DNA of 64,000 nucleotides, taken from the NCBI RefSeq assembly GCF_036802865.1, contig NZ_DAIRVK010000004.1:124001-188000 (forward strand), written 5' to 3'. The notes under the pieces are model-generated. The model worked only from the letters and a program-made list of their open reading frames with translations. It was not told where the DNA came from and searched no databases. Numbering within the stretch: the stretch's first letter is position 1; each line of letters opens with the position of its first letter. The position numbers and the translations under genes were made by a program. This DNA comes from Sulfurospirillum sp036802865. Lineage in GTDB: Bacteria > Campylobacterota > Campylobacteria > Campylobacterales > Sulfurospirillaceae. Below, one piece after another: positions 37,923 to 46,220 of this stretch.

Positions 37923-38105
37923 TTATTTATTTTTTTGTAAATACGTCTGAACTGCTATAACAGATACTCCAACAGCTTTCACAGCAGCTTTTAAGTCTGC
38001 ATCTGAGCATTTGAATTTTTGAGTCCAATATTTTAGCTCCCATGGTTCATTTACGTTGATTTTTGAAGCGTCTTTCGGCCCTTTTTTAGTTAAATCATCT
38101 GACAT
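37923..38105 (-). CDS. DUF3606-family small protein
   Basis: A 60-aa protein with the DUF3606 pattern: MSDDLTKKGPKDASKINVNE, then ELKYWTQKFKCSDADLKAAV and VGVSVIAVQTYL. The family is widespread as short helical proteins of unknown role, often near mobile elements. GGAGG sits 7 nt before the ATG. It lies downstream of the WYL regulator on the same strand but is separated by a hairpin. Confidence 0.75.
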   Translation of the reverse strand: MSDDLTKKGPKDASKINVNEPWELKYWTQKFKCSDADLKAAVKAVGVSVIAVQTYLQKNK

Positions 38106-38161
38106 TTATATCCTCCATTTTTTAATTTGTTGTTAGAATTATACAATGGATTTATGCGTAT

Positions 38162-38185
38162 CTAAGGCAATTATTTTTGCCTTAG
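38162..38185 (-). terminator. Hairpin at the end of the WYL regulator gene
   Basis: CTAAGGCAA and TTGCCTTAG form a 9-bp stem with a 6-nt loop overlapping the stop codon at 38182-38184. No long T-run is present on the minus strand, so termination may be partial. Confidence 0.5.
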
Positions 38186-39114
38186 CTTTCTTTTAAATAA
38201 GAAGTTATGTTTTTCACAATTTCATCTTGAAGTTCTTGAGGTTCAATAACTTTGATATGGGGGAAAAATTGTTGTATGGTTGGTATAATTTCATACAAGT
38301 TAGTTACTGTAATTTCAAGATACCAATAATCAGAAGCAGAAGGATAAACCTTTTGTGTTGGAGATAATGTCTTTCTTTTGAAAAATTCAATATATTTTGA
38401 ATGCATTTCTAGTTTAATTTCGATATCATTATTTGTTGGTTTAAAAAAAGCATTAATAGCAGTTTCTAGTTTCCTGTTTAGGGCTTTTGTAACTGGTTCT
38501 CCTTGTTCTGCCGTACTTTCAATATCTTCTATTTTTGTTAAGATGTAATTTCTGTATTCTTGACTCTTGTTTTCATTAATCTTAAAAACTCCAACGTACC
38601 AAAAACCATCTAGGCTAATTATTTTTAAAGGTTGAATTTTTCTAATATTGCCCTCATAGGTACAATTAACAACCGTATTATTTAAAATTGCTTCTTCGAT
38701 TTTTTTATATTTTATTAACCCCTTTTTGTTAAGCCTTTCATGGGGTTGTTTTTTATATATTATATCCGTTGACATATCTTTATATTTATCAAATATATCT
38801 TTAATTTCTGGGAATATAGCATGATATTTTTTACTTAATATTTCTAATTTTTGAATATAAACTAATTCCTTTGATGTAATAAAAGTTGCATTAATATGAT
38901 GGTCTTTTATTAATTTCCAATTGTTGTCTTTTCTTGTAAATTTTAATTCATTACCAAAAATAGGTTTTACAATTTTGAAAAAATTATCCCTTAATGTGCG
39001 TTCGCTAATATTGTATTTTTTTGCTTCAGTAGTAATATTTACAGATTTTTCTTGAAGTAATTTATCAATAATTTTTGGAAGAAAAGCAATTGCAGTGATA
39101 TCTTGAGGTTTCAC
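38182..39114 (-). CDS. WYL-domain transcriptional regulator
   Basis: A 310-aa protein with an N-terminal winged-helix segment (EKSVNITTEAKKYNISERTL) and a WYL domain from about residue 135 (IEEAILNNTVVNCTYEGNIR, then IISLDGFWYVGVF), followed by the usual C-terminal extension. WYL domains sense ligands, often nucleotides or nucleic acid, and such regulators frequently accompany phage-defence islands. The target is unknown; an 87-aa gene and a secreted nuclease lie immediately upstream on the same strand. Confidence 0.85.
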   Translation of the reverse strand: MKPQDITAIAFLPKIIDKLLQEKSVNITTEAKKYNISERTLRDNFFKIVKPIFGNELKFTRKDNNWKLIKDHHINATFITSKELVYIQKLEILSKKYHAIFPEIKDIFDKYKDMSTDIIYKKQPHERLNKKGLIKYKKIEEAILNNTVVNCTYEGNIRKIQPLKIISLDGFWYVGVFKINENKSQEYRNYILTKIEDIESTAEQGEPVTKALNRKLETAINAFFKPTNNDIEIKLEMHSKYIEFFKRKTLSPTQKVYPSASDYWYLEITVTNLYEIIPTIQQFFPHIKVIEPQELQDEIVKNITSYLKES

Positions 39115-39171
39115 AAGCTACCTTTATATACTAGTAATTGCATCAAGCAATCTATTGTAGCATATATCATG

Positions 39172-39435
39172 TTACTCAAACGGATTATTTACCTCTTTAG
39201 CTACATTCTCAACACTGATTTTTTCAGGCAAGGCTTGCTTCTTTAAATACTCTACAATGGTATCTATTTGACGTTTAAGTGCAAAAGCATACTCTAAGCC
39301 TTGTTGATCTTTGGTGATATCCACAGAGCCGTGTATAGAGATTCTATCAAGTCTATTTTCGATATCAAGTTCTCCAATATGGATAACATCTTCTTCATTG
39401 GCATAGGGATCAATACAAAGTAGTTTTTCTTTCAT
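39172..39435 (-). CDS. Small hypothetical protein next to secreted nuclease
   Basis: An 87-aa protein, acidic, with no signal peptide: LLCIDPYANEEDVIHIGELD, then DRISIHGSVDITKDQQGLEY and a helical stretch (AFALKRQIDTIVEYLKKQ). I do not recognise the family. It starts 13 bp after the nuclease gene ends, so the two are probably cotranscribed. It could be a cytosolic partner or inhibitor of the nuclease, but only adjacency supports that. Confidence 0.6.
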   Translation of the reverse strand: MKEKLLCIDPYANEEDVIHIGELDIENRLDRISIHGSVDITKDQQGLEYAFALKRQIDTIVEYLKKQALPEKISVENVAKEVNNPFE

Positions 39436-39448
39436 TCTAAATTCCTTA

Positions 39449-40201
39449 TTACTTATACGCTTTTGGTTCTGGTAAACTCAGTAGTTGTGCTTTTTTCTCT
39501 TCACTCATTTTGGGAAAGAAGTTAATACCACTAAGAATCTCTAACTCTTTAACAGAGATAATGTGATACGCTTTTCCTGGTTCATTATTGGTAAAGTAGA
39601 CGGCTGCTTTTTGTTGTTTAGGAGAATAGATAATTTTATAGATGTAGGTTGGTACTAATACTCCATTACCAATGGATTTGAGTGTGCCTTTATAGATAGG
39701 TCCTGTAATAATATACAGTGATCCTTCTTTCTTAGCTAAATACCTTGTTGCTGATTCAATACTAGACCAGATACCCGTATTGTTATTATGATCTTGAGGA
39801 ACCATATTAGCTAAACTAAAACTATCTGCTTGAGCTGATTCGGTTGGCATATCAGCAGAAGGAGACATATGCCCTCTGTCATAACCACTTTTAGCATAGT
39901 CTTTGAGCTCAGAACGTTCACTTACCGGTAATTGGGTTTCTTCATGGAATTTATCTTTACGTTTAACATCGGCATCAATGGCAGATGAAGTTAAATACTC
40001 TGCACTCCATAATGGTGTTTTAGAAATACCACTATGCATGACACCAAATGCTTCAAAACATAACTCTTTGGCTTTAGCTGCTAATTTTTCATTCACGATT
40101 TCTGGTGCTTCTGCATCCAGATAAAACTGCGGACAAGCTGTTGGTGCTGCATAGAGCATAATTGAAAATAATGAAGTGAGAAATAATGCTTTTTTCATCA
40201 A
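39449..40201 (-). CDS. Secreted DNA/RNA non-specific endonuclease
   Basis: A 250-aa protein with a Sec signal (MMKKALFLTSLFSIMLYAAP) and the ββα-metal nuclease motif DRGHM at residues 108-112, where H111 is the general base, followed by SLANMVPQDHNNNTGIW with the metal-binding Asn. These enzymes cut DNA and RNA without sequence preference, in the periplasm or outside. The C-terminus VPTYIYKIIYSPKQQKAAVY is typical of the family. Possible roles are nutrient scavenging or degrading incoming DNA. Confidence 0.9.
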   Translation of the reverse strand: MMKKALFLTSLFSIMLYAAPTACPQFYLDAEAPEIVNEKLAAKAKELCFEAFGVMHSGISKTPLWSAEYLTSSAIDADVKRKDKFHEETQLPVSERSELKDYAKSGYDRGHMSPSADMPTESAQADSFSLANMVPQDHNNNTGIWSSIESATRYLAKKEGSLYIITGPIYKGTLKSIGNGVLVPTYIYKIIYSPKQQKAAVYFTNNEPGKAYHIISVKELEILSGINFFPKMSEEKKAQLLSLPEPKAYK

Positions 40202-40350
40202 TGAAGTCCTAACTAAAGAAGATACTTTTTAAAGCTGGATATTAGCATATCAACGTGAGATATGTGGGTGATGTGAATCAAGGACGTGCAAATAAATAAA
40301 ATTTATTTAAAATGGTTTTTATTTATAAAATTGTAAATAGAATTTATTTA

Positions 40351-40641
40351 TTAGAGTTTGATCTTAAATCCTTCATCTTCATCAATAATAGTTTCACCAC
40401 CTTTACATGTACAGCTTGGACTATAACTGCCATCACAGCAGGTTACGCGACCACTTTGGCAACCACAAACCCCACCATGATGTGAACAGCAACCTCTTTG
40501 GGCAAGTAAATCTTTATTGCCATCTTTTATAATCGATTCACAATTTTTCGAGCCTGTCTGAATGACGAAGTTGTTTTGAACATCAGAGGCAAATAATTGT
40601 AGGGTTAGCAAGAGCAGAAGGCTTATGAGGATACTTTTCAT
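40351..40641 (-). CDS. Secreted cysteine-rich small protein
   Basis: A 96-aa protein with a signal peptide (MKSILISLLLLLTLQLFAS) and a mature region containing nine cysteines, including GCCSHHGGVCGCQSGRVTCC and CTCKGG. The Cys spacing and SHHGGVCGC motif resemble YHYH-like or Zn/DNase-linked small periplasmic proteins, but I do not recognise a defined family. Disulfide-bonded or metal-bound. It is on the same strand as the secreted nuclease, 150 bp upstream. Confidence 0.65.
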   Translation of the reverse strand: MKSILISLLLLLTLQLFASDVQNNFVIQTGSKNCESIIKDGNKDLLAQRGCCSHHGGVCGCQSGRVTCCDGSYSPSCTCKGGETIIDEDEGFKIKL

Positions 40642-40752
40642 AAAAACTCTTTATTAGGAAAATATATAGAATTATAACCATAATCTAAAAATTTTTATAC
40701 TTATTTTAAATATTGCTCAAAACATAAAATTTTTGCTCAGACTAATATTAGC

Positions 40753-40781
40753 TTGACATTAATTAGATATCTAATTATAAT
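40753..40781 (+). promoter_or_regulatory. Consensus promoter with embedded palindrome for the marR gene
   Basis: TTGACA (40753-40758) and TATAAT (40776-40781) are perfect consensus boxes 17 bp apart. The 16-bp palindrome AATTAGATATCTAATT (40761-40776) fills the spacer. The ATG is at 40788, seven bases past the -10 box, so transcription would begin at or near the start codon. A MarR dimer on the palindrome would block RNA polymerase. Confidence 0.85.
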
Positions 40782-40787
40782 TTCGCT

Positions 40788-41222
40788 ATGAAAACTCAAA
40801 GACTTATTACACTTTCCAGTAGATTGGCTGAAAAAGCTAATAAATTTATTATTGTTGAACTAAAGAAATGTAAATTGTCAGATATCGCTCCTAGTCACGG
40901 TGACATATTAAGTTTGTTATTTGATGGTAAATCTTATGACATGAGCGAAATTGCAAAAAAAATTCATAGAACAAACCCAACTGTTACAGTTTTGATAGAA
41001 AAACTTGAAAAAAATGGTTATGTTCAACGTGTTAAATCAGACAGTGATGCTAGATTTACAAAGGTATCGCTCACGCCTAAAGGGTTTGAGTTAAAACCTG
41101 TATTTGAACTAATCTCTCAAAAGTTAAATCAATGTGCATATCAAGGGCTAACAGATTCTGAATCAATATTATTAGAACTTTTACTTGAAAAATCAATTGA
41201 AAATTTTGAGAGAATTGAATAA
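40788..41222 (+). CDS. MarR-family transcriptional regulator
   Basis: A 144-aa protein with a MarR winged helix: PSHGDILSLLFDGKSYDMSE, then IAKKIHRTNPTVTVLIEKLE (recognition helix) and SDARFTKVSLTPKGFEL (wing). No ribosome site precedes the ATG, and the perfect promoter upstream predicts a leaderless or almost leaderless mRNA. A palindrome within that promoter indicates autorepression. It stands ahead of the radical-SAM peptide cluster on the same strand and is the best candidate regulator for it. Confidence 0.88.
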   Translation: MKTQRLITLSSRLAEKANKFIIVELKKCKLSDIAPSHGDILSLLFDGKSYDMSEIAKKIHRTNPTVTVLIEKLEKNGYVQRVKSDSDARFTKVSLTPKGFELKPVFELISQKLNQCAYQGLTDSESILLELLLEKSIENFERIE

Positions 41223-41409
41223 AAATTTCTATAAATATTTAGATATCAAATTATTTTATATTGACTATCATAAAAAGGGAGGACATCACAATAAAATTTA
41301 CACTTAATCAGATAGGTATTTTCATACTATAGGCTAAGATCCCTAATTATGACAATTAGGTGTCTTTTAACATAAATAATTTCAAGTAATATAAATTTAG
41401 GAGATTCAA
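41223..41409 (+). promoter_or_regulatory. Leader region before the Cys-rich peptide gene
   Basis: 187 bp between marR and the peptide. It holds a 7-bp hairpin (CCTAATT with AATTAGG, 41342-41360) followed by TGTCTTTT, a possible marR terminator, and TTTAGGAG before the peptide ATG. A GGGAGG site near 41278 is followed only by a short frame without a proper start. No second copy of the marR palindrome is evident. Confidence 0.4.
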
Positions 41410-41607
41410 ATGAGCAAATTAAAATCATTAAATGCATGGGAAAATAGACAACATTATGTATCAAGAAGAACAGCACAAGGTTATTTCAATACAGATTCAA
41501 TAAACAGCAGTTCTTGTGGATCGTCATGCGGCGCTAGTGATGATACAAAAAAACCTGAGCCTAAACCAAGTGCGTGTGGTTCATCATGTGGTGCTAGTGA
41601 TAAGTAG
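41410..41607 (+). CDS. RiPP-like precursor peptide with two CGSSCGASD repeats
   Basis: A 65-aa peptide with a leader-like N-terminus (MSKLKSLNAWENRQHYVSRR) and a C-terminal core of two near-identical units, SCGSSCGASD (35-44) and ACGSSCGASD (55-64), separated by a Lys/Pro-rich spacer. Its only cysteines are C36, C40, C56 and C60. Repeated ACGx-like cores next to a radical SAM/SPASM enzyme match the 'ACGX-type' putative RiPP systems. TTAGGAG lies upstream. A hairpin just after the stop would make the peptide mRNA more abundant than the enzymes. Confidence 0.8.
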   Translation: MSKLKSLNAWENRQHYVSRRTAQGYFNTDSINSSSCGSSCGASDDTKKPEPKPSACGSSCGASDK

Positions 41608-41617
41608 CTCTTTATCA

Positions 41618-41640
41618 CCCTCGTATTTGGCGAGGGTTTT
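41618..41640 (+). terminator. Terminator/attenuator after the precursor peptide
   Basis: CCCTCG and CGAGGG form a GC-rich 6-bp stem with a 7-nt loop, followed by TTTT. It lies 10 bp past the precursor's stop and before the next gene on the same strand. Partial read-through would give high precursor and low enzyme levels. Confidence 0.8.
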
Positions 41641-41665
41641 ATACTAAAAATCTGGAAGAAATAAC

Positions 41666-42499
41666 TTGATATTAGCAACACCTAAAAAAACATATGATTT
41701 AACAAAAAAAACTTTAGTAATGGGTATTCTCAATATTACTCGTGACTCTTTCAGCGATGGAGGTAAATATTTTGATATCGACAATGCACTTAAAAGAGCA
41801 CATGAAATCGAAGATGAAGGTGCACATATTATTGATCTTGGTGCAGAATCTACACGCCCAGGATTTATATCAATTGATGAAAAAGAAGAATTTCAAAGAT
41901 TATTACCACTCATAGAACGATTACGTACAGAATTAACTATTCCAATCTCTATTGATACCTATAAAGCAAATGTTGCAAAAAAATGTATTGAAGCTGGTGC
42001 CCACATTATTAATGACATTACTGGTTTTAAAGGGGATATTAATATGGCAGCAGTTGCAGCAGCACTCAATGTCCCTTCTATTCTCATGCATATGAGAGGT
42101 AGCCCTGATAATATTCATATTCCAACTACTTATGAAAACGTTTTGAATAATGTTAAGGATGAGCTACAAGAAAGCATTTCAATAGCAATGCATGCCGGTG
42201 TTAAAAAAGAAAATATTATTTTAGATCCTGGTATTGGATTTAATAAAACATCAAATGAAAACTTGTATCTAATCCATCACTTATCACAACTCAAAAATTT
42301 AGGATTTCCTATTTTAATGGCAGCCTCACGTAAACGTTTTATTGGCGAGATTTTAGAGACGGAGGTAAAAGACAGATTAGAAGGAAGCTTAGCTGTAGCT
42401 GTTATCTCAGCTAGAGAAGGAGCTCATATTATCAGAGTTCATGATGTTAAAGAGACTGTATATGCTTTAAAAATTGTCGATGCACTGAAAGCTTTATAA
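41666..42499 (+). CDS. folP: Dihydropteroate synthase-like protein in the RiPP cluster
   Basis: A 277-aa TIM-barrel protein with the DHPS motifs: MGILNITRDSFSDGGKYF, GAESTRPGF, SIDTYKANVA, INDITGF, ILMHMRG, LDPGIGFNK and MAASRKRFIG. Normal DHPS joins pABA to dihydropterin pyrophosphate in folate synthesis. Two loop positions differ from the usual pattern: TPDSF is TRDSF and GGESTRPG is GAESTRPG. These loops shape the pABA/sulfonamide pocket. It may be a second, drug-insensitive DHPS or an enzyme repurposed for the peptide pathway. TTG 41666 start, GGAAGAA upstream. Confidence 0.82.
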   Translation: MILATPKKTYDLTKKTLVMGILNITRDSFSDGGKYFDIDNALKRAHEIEDEGAHIIDLGAESTRPGFISIDEKEEFQRLLPLIERLRTELTIPISIDTYKANVAKKCIEAGAHIINDITGFKGDINMAAVAAALNVPSILMHMRGSPDNIHIPTTYENVLNNVKDELQESISIAMHAGVKKENIILDPGIGFNKTSNENLYLIHHLSQLKNLGFPILMAASRKRFIGEILETEVKDRLEGSLAVAVISAREGAHIIRVHDVKETVYALKIVDALKAL

Positions 42500-42517
42500 A
42501 ATACATTTAGGAAACAT

Positions 42518-43546
42518 ATGAATAATTTTTTTACTTTTCAATGGCATATTACTGATGAATGTGATCAGCGATGTAAACATTGTTATATTTTTGCAGAAGA
42601 TAATGCAATTGCTCTTAAAGAAACATCGATAAGAGATATTTACTCTATTTTGGATAATTGTTTAGAAATGTGCAACACATTAAATCGCATTCCCTATTTT
42701 TTTATCACGGGCGGTGATCCTCTTTTACATAAAGATTTTTGGAAAATAGTTGAGATACTTAAAAAGAATAATATTGCATTTGGAATTTTAGGGAACCCAT
42801 TTCATCTGAACCAAGAAGTATGTGAAAAACTTAAATTTTATGGTTGTGATAAATATCAAATGTCTTTAGATGGGCTTGAGCAAACTCATGATTTTATTCG
42901 CAAAAAAGGCTCATTTCTAACAACACTTGAAAAAATAAAGTATCTCAAAAAAGCAGGTATTAAAAGTGCCATTATGACAACGGTTTCAAAACTCAATCTA
43001 TCTGAAATACCAAAGCTCATTGATACGGTTGTTTACTACGAGGTCGATATTTTTGCTTTTGCACGGTATTGCCCTACTAGTTTAGAAAAAAACTTACATA
43101 TTTCACCTCAAGAATATAAACATTTTTTAGAAATTTGTTGGAAGAAATTTGAGGATTATAAAGATTCAAAAACCGCATTTAATCTAAAAGATCATCTGTG
43201 GACACTTTTTTTATATGAAAAAGGTGAATTTATCATTCCATCCAACCTACAGGATGATATCATTTACGATGGATGTAATTGTGCAAATTCACATTTAACT
43301 ATCCTTCCTAATGGCGATGTCTTGGCGTGCAGACGTATGGATAGTACCGTTGGGAATGTCTATAAAGAACGTTTAGACACGATATTTTTAAGCGAAAAGA
43401 TGGATGATTATCGCAATTATGAGGCATTTGAGAAATGTAGTAAGTGCGAATTATTGCGCTTTTGTAGAGGATGCCCTGCTGTGGCATATGGCTATACGCA
43501 TAATATGTATTCGCCCGATCCACAATGCTGGAAAATTGTATCGTAA
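42518..43546 (+). CDS. Radical SAM/SPASM peptide maturase
   Basis: A 342-aa enzyme opening FQWHITDECDQRCKHCYIF: the radical-SAM CxxxCxxC is C15, C19 and C22. FFITGGDPLLHKDFW follows as the GGE-like motif (GGD). The C-terminal SPASM region carries CNCANSHLTILPNGDVLACR, then CSKCELLRFCRGCPA and a last Cys in DPQCW for auxiliary Fe-S clusters. SPASM enzymes commonly form thioether or other crosslinks in peptides, so modification of the upstream Cys-rich peptide is the natural prediction. It lies 18 bp after the DHPS-like gene. Confidence 0.88.
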   Translation: MNNFFTFQWHITDECDQRCKHCYIFAEDNAIALKETSIRDIYSILDNCLEMCNTLNRIPYFFITGGDPLLHKDFWKIVEILKKNNIAFGILGNPFHLNQEVCEKLKFYGCDKYQMSLDGLEQTHDFIRKKGSFLTTLEKIKYLKKAGIKSAIMTTVSKLNLSEIPKLIDTVVYYEVDIFAFARYCPTSLEKNLHISPQEYKHFLEICWKKFEDYKDSKTAFNLKDHLWTLFLYEKGEFIIPSNLQDDIIYDGCNCANSHLTILPNGDVLACRRMDSTVGNVYKERLDTIFLSEKMDDYRNYEAFEKCSKCELLRFCRGCPAVAYGYTHNMYSPDPQCWKIVS

Positions 43547-43556
43547 AAGGACAAAA

Positions 43557-44543
43557 ATGCAGAAAAATGAGATGAATGCAGTTATTTTACATCATACTTG
43601 TAAAGCGGAAGAACTTATGCCTACAACTGTTCCTATACCAAACATTAAACCAGATTGGGTACTTGTAAAGATTAGAGGATTTGGTATTAATCGTTCTGAA
43701 ATTATGTTTCGAAGTTATGAAGCAGACGCACCCTCCATTAACCTTCCTAGAATTCCAGGTATTGAATGTGTTGGAGAAATTGCTGATCCTTCTAATAGCC
43801 ATTTTAAAAAAGGCGATCGCGTTGTTGCTCTTATGGGTGGCATGGGACGTAGTTTTGATGGTAGTTATGCAACATTCGCTTTACTTCCTACAAAAAATGT
43901 TTTTTCAGTAATATCAGATCTAGAATGGGCAGAGCTTGCAGCTATTCCTGAGAGCTATTTTACAGCCTTTGGATCATTATTTGAATGCCTAAACTTAGAA
44001 GCTCGTGATACCTTGCTGATAAGAGGGGGAACAAGTGCGACAGGAATTGCTGCTATTCAGCTTGCAAAAAGCATTGGATGTCGTGTAATAGCAACAACTC
44101 GTCAAGAAAGGAAAAAGGTATTTTTGAAAGAGATGGGAGTAGATGACGTCATAATTGATGATGGTAAGATATCATGCACACTAAAAAAACTTCTTCCTGC
44201 AGGAATCAATAAAATTCTTGAACTCGTAGGAACTAATACACTTGAAGATTCTCTTTCCGCATTAGCCCCTAAAGGCATCCTCTGTTTGACAGGTATTTTA
44301 GGAAGTAAAAGTGCTATTGCTTCCTTTGATATAATCAAAGCAATTCCAAATGGAGCTTATATAACCTCATTTTTTAGCAACTATCCAACACAAGAGACTA
44401 TCAATAAACTTTTTGAACATATAAAAACATATGCAATCAAACCTAAAATTGCATATATATTTCAATTTGAAGAGATTTCTAAGGCCCATTTACTCATGGA
44501 GAGCAATGGAGCCAATGGAAAAATTGTTATTTTAACAAATTAA
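43557..44543 (+). CDS. Zinc-free MDR/quinone oxidoreductase
   Basis: A 328-aa medium-chain reductase. The N-terminal GroES-like part holds IPGIECVGEIADPSNSHFKK, and the NADPH-binding loop is RGGTSATGIAAIQLAKSIGC. The zinc-ligand Cys/His pattern of true alcohol dehydrogenases is absent, placing it with quinone oxidoreductases. I start at ATG 43557, preceded by AAAGGAC and 10 bp after the maturase; the frame also extends into the maturase gene. It may reduce a small enone or the peptide product, which is unproven. Confidence 0.85.
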   Translation: MQKNEMNAVILHHTCKAEELMPTTVPIPNIKPDWVLVKIRGFGINRSEIMFRSYEADAPSINLPRIPGIECVGEIADPSNSHFKKGDRVVALMGGMGRSFDGSYATFALLPTKNVFSVISDLEWAELAAIPESYFTAFGSLFECLNLEARDTLLIRGGTSATGIAAIQLAKSIGCRVIATTRQERKKVFLKEMGVDDVIIDDGKISCTLKKLLPAGINKILELVGTNTLEDSLSALAPKGILCLTGILGSKSAIASFDIIKAIPNGAYITSFFSNYPTQETINKLFEHIKTYAIKPKIAYIFQFEEISKAHLLMESNGANGKIVILTN

Positions 44544-44575
44544 ACCGAGTGAAACTCGTTACAAGGATTTACAAA

Positions 44576-46201
44576 ATGTATCTAAAATTCTTAAATATTC
44601 TTTTGATATTTGGTCTCATGAGTTCTGTAATAGCAGAAGATAAATTTATGGCATGGGTTTCTGAAGTCATTGCTCCTATTCAAGCATCTTCATGGAGTGA
44701 TGAAACACCTATTATGCAACAAACACCTCATGGAATACTCAAAGGAATGAAACATCAAGATATACGTATTTTTCGAGGAATTTCTTATGCAAAAGCACCT
44801 ATCAATGAACTACGATTTGCACCACCAGTAAAAGTGGAATCATGGAAAGGTGTTAAAGATGCAACGCATTTTGGTCCAATGTGTTATCAAGAAGGAGATG
44901 GAAATTTTTCGGAAGATTGTCTCTCTTTAAATCTTTGGGTGCCTGAGCGCACTCAAAAAGAGAAATTGCCCGTTTATGTCTTTATTCACGGAGGTGGATA
45001 TACCCTTGGTTCTGGTTCTCAGCCTCTTTATGAAGGGACGGAGCTTGCAAAAGCAGGGATTATAGTAATTACCATCAATTATAGACTCAACACATTAGGA
45101 TTTTTACCATCACAAACAGCTTACGAAACATATGGAACAACAGGAAACTGGGCACTTCTTGATATGATTATGGCTTTAGAATGGGTGAGAGACAACGTTG
45201 CGTCTTTTGGTGGTGATCCAAAACGTGTGACCATTGGAGGAGAATCTGCTGGTTCATACAGCGTCAGTGCATTAATCAGCTCTCCAAAAGCAAAAGGGCT
45301 TTTTCAACAAGCCATCATGGAAAGTGGCGCCTTAACGATGCTTAAAGCAGTTGCCCCAAAAACGGCAGTATCTTATGAACAAGCTACAGCATTAAGTGCA
45401 GGATTTTTTCATCACTTTGGACTTGAAGATACCCAAAATGGGCTCAGCCAACTGCGTCAAATACCCGTAAAAGAACTATTGGCAACTTCTCTTCCGATCG
45501 AAAAAGAGATTACTCCACCTCAAGTGAAAACCTTTTGGCCCATTCCTGATGGATCTGTACTTCCAAAAAATCCTCTCGAAGAGCTTCAAAAAGGCAATCT
45601 AAATCGTGTCAAACTTTTGTTTGGATTTAATAGTGATGAAGCGTCTATTTTTGTAAATCCACAAAGCACACCCGAAGACTACATCAAACTCGTCTCTTCC
45701 ATGTTTGGGACAAATGCGCAGGCAATCTTAGTAAAGTATCCTATAACGGCTAAACATACTGTCGCTCAACGCATCAATGAGCTGGCAACACTCTCCATTT
45801 TACGTAGTGGTATGTACCTTTATGCAGATGCCCTCTCCAAACAAGGTGAAGACGTTTTTGCTTATCACTTTGATTTTGTAGATCCTGATTTAAAAGGAAC
45901 AAAGTTTGGCGTTGCACATGCTTCGGAATTAAAGTACATTTTTCACAATTATATGCACTCTATCACTAAAGATCAACATGCACAATTAGTTGCAGACCAA
46001 ATGTATACCGCATGGACAAATTTTATTAAAACAGGAAACCCTAATGGAGGAAGAATGCTACCAAATCATGTTAAATGGGAAAAATACAGTGATCAAAATC
46101 GTGTTGAATTGCGCATCTCTGAAAAAAGCAACATGCAACCTATCTCTCACGCAGAAGATGTTGACTTTATCAATACAATGATGCATAGCACTCAAAAATA
46201 A
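44576..46201 (+). CDS. Secreted type-B carboxylesterase
   Basis: A 541-aa α/β hydrolase with a signal peptide (MYLKFLNILLIFGLMSSVIA). It has the oxyanion loop FIHGGGYTLGSG, the nucleophile elbow GGESAGSYS with S224, and the family motif EDCLSLNLWVP. The catalytic His is likely in GVAHASELKYIF. PnbA/type-B esterases hydrolyse carboxylic esters. It starts 32 bp after the oxidoreductase gene with AAGGATTTACAAA upstream. In this cluster it might release or trim an ester, or simply be detoxification cargo. Confidence 0.88.
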   Translation: MYLKFLNILLIFGLMSSVIAEDKFMAWVSEVIAPIQASSWSDETPIMQQTPHGILKGMKHQDIRIFRGISYAKAPINELRFAPPVKVESWKGVKDATHFGPMCYQEGDGNFSEDCLSLNLWVPERTQKEKLPVYVFIHGGGYTLGSGSQPLYEGTELAKAGIIVITINYRLNTLGFLPSQTAYETYGTTGNWALLDMIMALEWVRDNVASFGGDPKRVTIGGESAGSYSVSALISSPKAKGLFQQAIMESGALTMLKAVAPKTAVSYEQATALSAGFFHHFGLEDTQNGLSQLRQIPVKELLATSLPIEKEITPPQVKTFWPIPDGSVLPKNPLEELQKGNLNRVKLLFGFNSDEASIFVNPQSTPEDYIKLVSSMFGTNAQAILVKYPITAKHTVAQRINELATLSILRSGMYLYADALSKQGEDVFAYHFDFVDPDLKGTKFGVAHASELKYIFHNYMHSITKDQHAQLVADQMYTAWTNFIKTGNPNGGRMLPNHVKWEKYSDQNRVELRISEKSNMQPISHAEDVDFINTMMHSTQK

Positions 46202-46220
46202 ATTTCTAAAAGGAAAAAAT

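Noticed and set aside
41278..41333. GGGAGG followed by a short frame (IKFTLNQIGIFIL) before the precursor peptide
   Set aside because: The only start would be ATA, and the frame is 13 codons. Kept as leader sequence rather than a gene.
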